Below, piece by piece: positions 5,569 to 9,385 of a stretch of DNA of 9,385 nt (its first letter is position 1; each line of letters starts with the position of its first letter). Position numbers and translations under genes: made by a program. The notes beneath the pieces are model-generated. The model searched no databases and had not been told where the DNA came from. It worked only from the letters and a program-made list of their open reading frames with translations. Origin of the DNA: Burkholderiaceae bacterium (GTDB taxonomy: Bacteria; Pseudomonadota; Gammaproteobacteria; Burkholderiales; Burkholderiaceae_C); assembly GCA_029864165.1 (NCBI GenBank), contig JAOTTZ010000044.1, positions 1 through 9,385 on the forward strand. Direction: 5' to 3'.

Positions 5569-6634
5569 CCGTGCGATTGCCGCCAACCGACACACTCGCC
5601 AGCAGTTGCGTAACAAGGTCGGTCTGTTGCACCAGCGACGCGCACCAGCGCTCGCACCACTGCTGCCACATCGGCATCGCGGGCAACGAAGCCGCTGGCG
5701 GGCCCAAGCCGTTCCAGCCCCACCACAGGCAGTGCAGCGGCGCGGCCAGCGCACTGTCTGCGCCGGCGAGCAGCAGGCTCAAAAAAGCGTCGAGCTTGGC
5801 GATATGCGCGCCGTCATGCTGCGGGTAAATCTGCCAGACGAACGGTTTGCCGGCCCATTGCGCGCGAACAAACGAGTCTTCGCCGCGAACAAAGTTCAGG
5901 TCGCAAGCCCAGAGCAGCCGGTCGTAGTCGGGTTGTGACAAATAGGGCAACAGTCGCGCGCGCAGGGCACCGCAACGCAGCGTTGGCCCCAACAAGGCGC
6001 TCACCTGTTGGGCGGGCGCGCCGGGAGTGACCAGCAACAGCGTCGGGGATGTTGAGTGCGATTCCAGCAACGCGGGCAAACCGGGTTGGGTGTAGCAAAA
6101 CAAACTGACGATCCGCTCGTTTGCTGCGGGGAAGATTTTGAGTTCTCGAAGCCAACTCATTCGATCAAAAGAAAGTTGCTCTTCCAGCCGCCCGGGTTCG
6201 CGGAGCAAACCGCCACTGCATGGTGTGAAGCCGGGGAAATAGAAGTGCTTGCTCAGAACGCTCCCAGGGGCGACGGTCGCGGGCGAGGGCAGGCCATGGC
6301 TGCGCTCGACGAAGGGCTCGGCGCTCAGGTGTTCGAGGTTGATCCACGTCGGCACAGGGGTGCGTTCGGCCATGCGTTGGACGAAGCGTTCGGGTGGATT
6401 GCAACCGAAAGTCTCGATCACGACGTCGCCGGGAGGCAGATCCGGGGCCGGCTGCGTCCAAGGCGTGACCTGAATGCGGGGGTGAAGTTGCGGTGCCATC
6501 CACACCAGCGCGGAGGGATCGTCGACCCACAGACGTATGTGCTGGCCGCGCTCAGCCAAGTCGGCGCAGAGCCGCCAGGCAACGCCGACGTCACCGAAAT
6601 TGTCGATCGCCCGGCAAAAAACATCCCACTGCAT
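5561..6634 (-). CDS. earP: EF-P arginine rhamnosyltransferase EarP
   Basis: A 357-residue cytosolic GT-B glycosyltransferase that transfers rhamnose from dTDP-L-rhamnose to a conserved arginine of elongation factor P. The modification lets EF-P relieve ribosome stalling at polyproline stretches. The N-terminal signature AIDNFGDVGVAWRL (9-22) carries the two invariant aspartates (D11, D15) of the acceptor side. The C-terminal donor-binding signature RGEDSFVRAQWAGKPFVWQIYPQ (250-272) contains the conserved glutamate E252 and the aromatic/arginine contacts. WINLEHLSAE (97-106) and 'HFYFPGFT..GGLLRE' are further family hallmarks. The ATG at 6634 (MQWDVFCRAIDNFGD) matches the family start; the frame stays open 14 codons further but would then overlap the uvrC start. 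Genes for efp and for dTDP-rhamnose synthesis are not in the window; efp often sits next to earP, but cca occupies the downstream side here. Confidence 0.93.
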   Translation of the reverse strand: MQWDVFCRAIDNFGDVGVAWRLCADLAERGQHIRLWVDDPSALVWMAPQLHPRIQVTPWTQPAPDLPPGDVVIETFGCNPPERFVQRMAERTPVPTWINLEHLSAEPFVERSHGLPSPATVAPGSVLSKHFYFPGFTPCSGGLLREPGRLEEQLSFDRMSWLRELKIFPAANERIVSLFCYTQPGLPALLESHSTSPTLLLVTPGAPAQQVSALLGPTLRCGALRARLLPYLSQPDYDRLLWACDLNFVRGEDSFVRAQWAGKPFVWQIYPQHDGAHIAKLDAFLSLLLAGADSALAAPLHCLWWGWNGLGPPAASLPAMPMWQQWCERWCASLVQQTDLVTQLLASVSVGGNRTAS

Positions 6635-6641
6635 CGTGCAG

Positions 6642-6647
6642 ATTATC
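6642..6647 (-). promoter_or_regulatory. Probable -10 hexamer of earP (leaderless?)
   Basis: On the minus strand GATAAT (5 of 6 matches to TATAAT) ends 7 nt before the earP ATG, so transcription would begin at about the start codon. A weak -35 candidate, TTGTGC, is 19 nt upstream. No Shine-Dalgarno is visible. The hexamer overlaps the candidate -35 of uvrC on the other strand. Confidence 0.45.
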
Positions 6648-6673
6648 GACAGCTGACGTCGTCGCGGCACAAT
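6646..6673 (+). promoter_or_regulatory. Probable sigma-70-type promoter of uvrC
   Basis: TCGACA (6646-6651, 5 of 6 to TTGACA) and CACAAT (6668-6673, 4 of 6 to TATAAT) are separated by 16 bp. The start would fall near 6679-6681, downstream of the first possible ATG (6675). This favours GTG 6681 or ATG 6684 as the real uvrC start. The -35 overlaps the earP -10 on the opposite strand. Confidence 0.45.
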
Positions 6674-6674
6674 C

Positions 6675-8588
6675 ATGATCGTGATGAAAGAGCCCAGCCG
6701 CCTTGCTGATGCCCACCGGTCACGCCTGTTGGCCGAGGTCGCGACATTGCCTAGCCTCCCCGGCGTTTACCGATACTTCGACGCGCATGGCAAGGTGCTG
6801 TACGTGGGCAAGGCGCGCGATCTCAAGAAGCGTGTTTCGAGCTACTTCCATAAGAACCATGGCGGCACGCGCATTGGTCATATGCTTGAAAGCGTTGCGC
6901 GCATCCAGACGACCGTGGTGAGATCCGAGGCCGAGGCTTTGCTGCTCGAGAACAACCTCATCAAAACGCTCAACCCGCGCTACAACATTTTATTTCGCGA
7001 CGACAAGAGTTACCCCTACCTCAAGCTCAGCGCCCACACGTACCCGCGCATGGCCTACTATCGCGGGGCCACGGACCGCACGCAGCGCTATTTCGGGCCT
7101 TACCCGAACGCTTGGGCAGTCAAAGAAACCATCCAGTTACTGCAGAAGGCGTTTCGCCTGCGTACTTGCGAAGACACGGTGTTCGCCCATCGGACTCGCC
7201 CTTGCTTGCTGTACCAAATCGAACGCTGCTCGGGACCTTGTGTGAGGCGAATTGCCGAGACCGATTATCGGCGCGACGTTGCTGATGCCGAGCGCTTTCT
7301 GAGTGGCCAGACGCACGAGGTCATAGATGGCCTGCAAGCACGGATGCTGGCGCACGCCGACGCGTTGCAGTTCGAGCAGGCCGCAAAGGTCCGCAACCAG
7401 GTCGGTGCGTTGTCGAGCGTGTTGCACCAGCAATCAGTGGAAGTTACTGTCGGGGACAGCTTCGACAAGGATGCCGATATCCTGGCGGTCAAGGTGCAAG
7501 CAAGCCGGGCGTGCGTGAATCTGGCCATGGTGCGCGGAGGAAGGCACTTGGGCGACCGCGCTTACTTTCCGGCACAGGTGGAAGACGCCTCGGCCGCTGA
7601 CATTGAACGACAGCTGCCCGCGTTGGTGCTCGAAGCTTTCATTGCTCAGCATTACATTGCAACGCCGGTGCCGCCGTTGCTGGTGCTCAGCCACCCCGTG
7701 GACCAGGCGCTGATCGACGCGCTTTCTGAACATAGCGGTGTGAAGGTCCGCGCGCTGCATCAGCCGCGCAAACAACGGCGAGTCTGGCTCGACATGTCGA
7801 TCCAAGGGGCAGCGTTGGCGCTCGCGCGGTTGTTGGCCGAAGAAGGGTCGCAACATGCGCGCACGCACGCACTGGCCGAGACCCTCGACTTGGCGTGTGA
7901 CGATTTGGACCGCTTGCGTATCGAGTGTTTCGATGTCAGCCACACGGCCGGCGAAGCCACGCAGGCGGCGTGCGTCGTGTTCGAAGGGCACAAAATGCGC
8001 AGCGAGCAGTACCGACGCTACAACATAGACGGCATCAAAGGTGGCGATGACTACGCTGCCATGCGCCAGGTGGTGATGCGGCGCTACGGCAAGCTTGCGG
8101 GAAGCGCGTCCGGTGAGGGTGCGACGAAAGCTGGTGCACGCTTACCCGACCTGGTGCTGATCGATGGCGGCAAGGGACAGGTGGCGGTGGCGCGCGAGGT
8201 TTTCGAAGAGCTCGGGCTCGACTTGTCGCTGATAGTGGGGGTAGAGAAGGGACCGGGCCGCCAGGTTGGGCTTGAAGAACTGGTGTTCGCCGACGGACGT
8301 GCAAAGGTCCACCTGGGTGCCGAGTCTGCTGCCTTGATGCTGGTGGCACAGATCCGCGACGAGGCGCATCGCTTCGCCATTACCGGCATGCGGGCGCGGC
8401 GTGCCAGTGTGCGCACGGGACTCAGTCGCCTGGAAGACATAGCGGGGATCGGTCCGAAAAAGCGCGCCAAGTTGCTACAACGCTTCGGTGGTGTGCGGGG
8501 GGTCGGCAACGCCAGCGTGAACGATCTGTTGACCGTCGATGGCATTTCCAAAGAATTGGCCGAAGAGGTTTACCGCGCCTTGCACTGA
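6675..8588 (+). CDS. uvrC: UvrABC excinuclease subunit C
   Basis: A protein of up to 637 residues (634 from ATG 6684) that makes both incisions around a lesion in nucleotide excision repair, after recruitment to the UvrB-DNA complex. Order: GIY-YIG nuclease for the 3' cut (about 28-105, with PGVYRYF and [13 protein letters not shown]); a cysteine cluster C165, C177, C185, C189, whose 12-8-4 spacing equals that of the Fe-S ligands reported in E. coli UvrC; a UVR domain that contacts UvrB (about 214-249, [13 protein letters not shown]); an RNase H-like nuclease for the 5' cut with D420 (ECFDVSH), D497 ([10 protein letters not shown]) and H565 (RDEAHRFAI); and a C-terminal tandem helix-hairpin-helix (582-637, [19 protein letters not shown]). 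All active-site features are intact. A short Gly/Ala-rich insertion (475-488) lies just before [10 protein letters not shown]. Starts possible at ATG 6675, GTG 6681 or ATG 6684; the promoter position favours the last two. Confidence 0.96.
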   Translation: MIVMKEPSRLADAHRSRLLAEVATLPSLPGVYRYFDAHGKVLYVGKARDLKKRVSSYFHKNHGGTRIGHMLESVARIQTTVVRSEAEALLLENNLIKTLNPRYNILFRDDKSYPYLKLSAHTYPRMAYYRGATDRTQRYFGPYPNAWAVKETIQLLQKAFRLRTCEDTVFAHRTRPCLLYQIERCSGPCVRRIAETDYRRDVADAERFLSGQTHEVIDGLQARMLAHADALQFEQAAKVRNQVGALSSVLHQQSVEVTVGDSFDKDADILAVKVQASRACVNLAMVRGGRHLGDRAYFPAQVEDASAADIERQLPALVLEAFIAQHYIATPVPPLLVLSHPVDQALIDALSEHSGVKVRALHQPRKQRRVWLDMSIQGAALALARLLAEEGSQHARTHALAETLDLACDDLDRLRIECFDVSHTAGEATQAACVVFEGHKMRSEQYRRYNIDGIKGGDDYAAMRQVVMRRYGKLAGSASGEGATKAGARLPDLVLIDGGKGQVAVAREVFEELGLDLSLIVGVEKGPGRQVGLEELVFADGRAKVHLGAESAALMLVAQIRDEAHRFAITGMRARRASVRTGLSRLEDIAGIGPKKRAKLLQRFGGVRGVGNASVNDLLTVDGISKELAEEVYRALH

Positions 8589-8646
8589 ACGCATGCGCTT
8601 GCCCGCCCCAGCAACAGGACAAATCGCTGGTCTGACGGGACTTGGG

Positions 8647-8652
8647 CACAAT
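8647..8652 (+). promoter_or_regulatory. Possible -10 hexamer of pgsA (leaderless?)
   Basis: CACAAT lies inside the string GGCACAATC, which is identical to that before uvrC. It ends 6 nt before the pgsA ATG, so the predicted first transcribed base is the A of the start codon. No clear -35 is visible at 16-18 bp. Without it pgsA may simply be co-transcribed with uvrC across the 70-bp gap. Confidence 0.35.
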
Positions 8653-8658
8653 CGCGGC

Positions 8659-9225
8659 ATGTTCTTCAATCTACCCACGTTGCTGACCTGGGCGCGCATC
8701 GTTGCCATCCCGTTGATCGTCGGTATTTTCTACATTCCGATTGGGACAGGCCTTCAAAACCTATTGGCGACTGTTTTCTTCATCTTGGTGGCGCTCACCG
8801 ACTGGGCCGATGGCTATCTTGCCCGCAGGTTGAACATGACTTCTTCATTCGGCGCATTTCTCGACCCGGTAGCCGATAAGTTTCTTGTGTGTGCCGCACT
8901 TCTTGTACTGGTGCACCTGGGCCGTGTACATGCCTTGGTCGCGTTGGTGATTATCGGCCGCGAGATCGCTATCTCCGCCTTGCGTGAGTGGATGGCGCAG
9001 ATTGGCGCGTCGCGCAGCGTGGCCGTGCACGTGCTGGGCAAGATCAAGACGGGGGTGCAGTTGGTGGCGATTGCTTTTTTGCTCTACCATGGCAGCCTGT
9101 TTGGCTTGATCGACACGTCGTTTTGGGGTACGTTGTTGATCTACCTTGCCGCAGTGCTCACCATTTGGTCGATGGTGTACTACCTGCAAAAGGCGCTGCC
9201 GGAAATTCGGGCCAAGACGCACTAG
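8659..9225 (+). CDS. pgsA: CDP-diacylglycerol--glycerol-3-phosphate 3-phosphatidyltransferase
   Basis: A 188-residue inner-membrane enzyme that condenses CDP-diacylglycerol with sn-glycerol-3-phosphate to phosphatidylglycerol phosphate, the committed step to phosphatidylglycerol and cardiolipin. The CDP-alcohol phosphotransferase signature D-x2-DG-x2-AR-x8-G-x3-D-x3-D is complete at residues 48-73, with D48, D51, D69 and D73 as metal and catalytic residues. About six hydrophobic segments (near 8-25, 31-47, 75-92, 93-107, 132-150 and 155-175) fit the family topology; E. coli PgsA has 182 residues. The start MFFNLPTLLTWARI matches the family N-terminus; an in-frame ATG at 8593 would add 22 hydrophilic residues that the family lacks. 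The gene follows uvrC by 70 bp on the same strand, a common pairing in proteobacteria. Confidence 0.94.
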   Translation: MFFNLPTLLTWARIVAIPLIVGIFYIPIGTGLQNLLATVFFILVALTDWADGYLARRLNMTSSFGAFLDPVADKFLVCAALLVLVHLGRVHALVALVIIGREIAISALREWMAQIGASRSVAVHVLGKIKTGVQLVAIAFLLYHGSLFGLIDTSFWGTLLIYLAAVLTIWSMVYYLQKALPEIRAKTH

Positions 9226-9226
9226 G

Positions 9227-9254
9227 GCGAATGGCACTTACTTAAGCCTTTCGC
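9227..9254. terminator. Hairpin after pgsA, possible terminator
   Basis: GCGAA (9227-9231) pairs with TTCGC (9250-9254), and, after one T-T mismatch, GGC (9233-9235) pairs with GCC (9246-9248). The loop is 10 nt. The hairpin starts one base after the pgsA stop and lies between two convergent genes. There is no T-tract on either side, so intrinsic termination is uncertain. Confidence 0.35.
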
Positions 9255-9255
9255 A

Positions 9256-9272
9256 GGTAAATATTCGGTAAA
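9256..9272. repeat. Short direct repeat GGTAAA, 11-bp period
   Basis: GGTAAA occurs at 9256-9261 and 9267-9272, one helical turn apart, in an AT-richer patch between pgsA and the minus-strand partial gene. It is too short to interpret and may be chance. Confidence 0.25.
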
Positions 9273-9284
9273 CCCGTGTTCGAC

Positions 9285-9385
9285 CTACCGGGATAGGGTG
9301 GAGGCGAAGTCTTTGCGCAGGGGGTAGAGCCAGATGTCCTTGATGGGGATGATCTGTTTGTGGGTGGGGCACTTCTTGCCGCGCC
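9285..9385 (-). CDS. Unrecognised protein, C-terminal 32 residues (gene continues outside window)
   Basis: On the minus strand a frame is open from the right edge to a TAG at 9287-9285. The last 32 residues begin RGKKCPTHKQIIPIKD, continue with IWLYPLRKDF and end ASTLSR. The stretch is basic and soluble-looking. I do not recognise a family from this tail. Reading on the other strand is open only for a very short stretch, and no tRNA fold fits. The gene, if real, is convergent with pgsA. A mobile-element gene is one possibility, but nothing visible proves it. Confidence 0.4.
   Translation of the reverse strand, partial: RGKKCPTHKQIIPIKDIWLYPLRKDFASTLSR

Noticed and set aside
5068..5754. Minus-strand open frame across the cca/earP junction
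   Set aside because: It overlaps both well-supported genes in another frame and has Arg/Cys-rich composition typical of an antisense shadow.
8593..8658. Upstream in-frame ATG for pgsA
   Set aside because: It would add 22 polar residues before the conserved MxxNLPTLLT start of the family and cover the -10-like hexamer.
9267..9300. tRNA T-arm-like GTTCGAC at 9279
   Set aside because: The flanking bases do not form a T stem, and no acceptor, D or anticodon arm can be folded around it.
1..9385. CRISPR arrays, toxin-antitoxin pairs, defence islands, riboswitches, complete insertion sequences
   Set aside because: No regularly spaced repeats, no paired small ORFs of that character and no terminal inverted repeats were seen. 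The window is mainly housekeeping and envelope genes.

Overview
The window is about 9.4 kb of GC-rich bacterial chromosome. It most likely comes from a betaproteobacterium of the order Burkholderiales. This rests on the gene content: kdsC-lptC, a type IV pilin next to a PglL/Wzy-type ligase, an EarP-type EF-P modification gene, and uvrC-pgsA. It also rests on the style of LptC and PilA. A Comamonadaceae-like host is a guess from protein style, not a demonstrated assignment.

Layout. Positions 1-1789 (+) carry the 3' end of kdsC, then lptC overlapping it by 4 bp, then a short-chain dehydrogenase/reductase. This is an LPS-biogenesis operon, but lptA, lptB and rpoN do not follow as they do in the classical cluster. 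Positions 1818-4033 (-) carry a type IV pilin gene (pilA-like) and, downstream of it, a PglL/Wzy-family membrane O-oligosaccharyltransferase. A strong intrinsic terminator separates the two. The pilin gene has a textbook sigma-54 promoter, a strong Shine-Dalgarno, and further upstream a 13-bp inverted repeat that could be an activator site. Positions 4339-5568 (+) carry cca, the tRNA CCA-adding enzyme. It converges on earP (6634-5561, -) with the two stop codons interleaved in an 8-bp overlap. earP and uvrC (about 6675/6684-8588, +) diverge from a region of only about 40 bp that seems to contain overlapping promoters. pgsA (8659-9225, +) follows uvrC. The last 101 bases hold the C-terminal end of an unrecognised minus-strand ORF.

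How the genes fit together. Several genes deal with envelope or sugar chemistry: KdsC and LptC (LPS), the ligase with pilin (probable pilin glycosylation), EarP (rhamnosylation of EF-P) and PgsA (phosphatidylglycerol). Cca and UvrC are housekeeping genes for tRNA maturation and nucleotide excision repair. I see no defence system, CRISPR array, prophage or complete mobile element. The most interesting signals are regulatory: the pilin control region, and a recurring arrangement at cca, earP, uvrC and pgsA in which a -10-like hexamer ends only 6-10 nt before the start codon and no Shine-Dalgarno is visible, suggesting leaderless transcripts.
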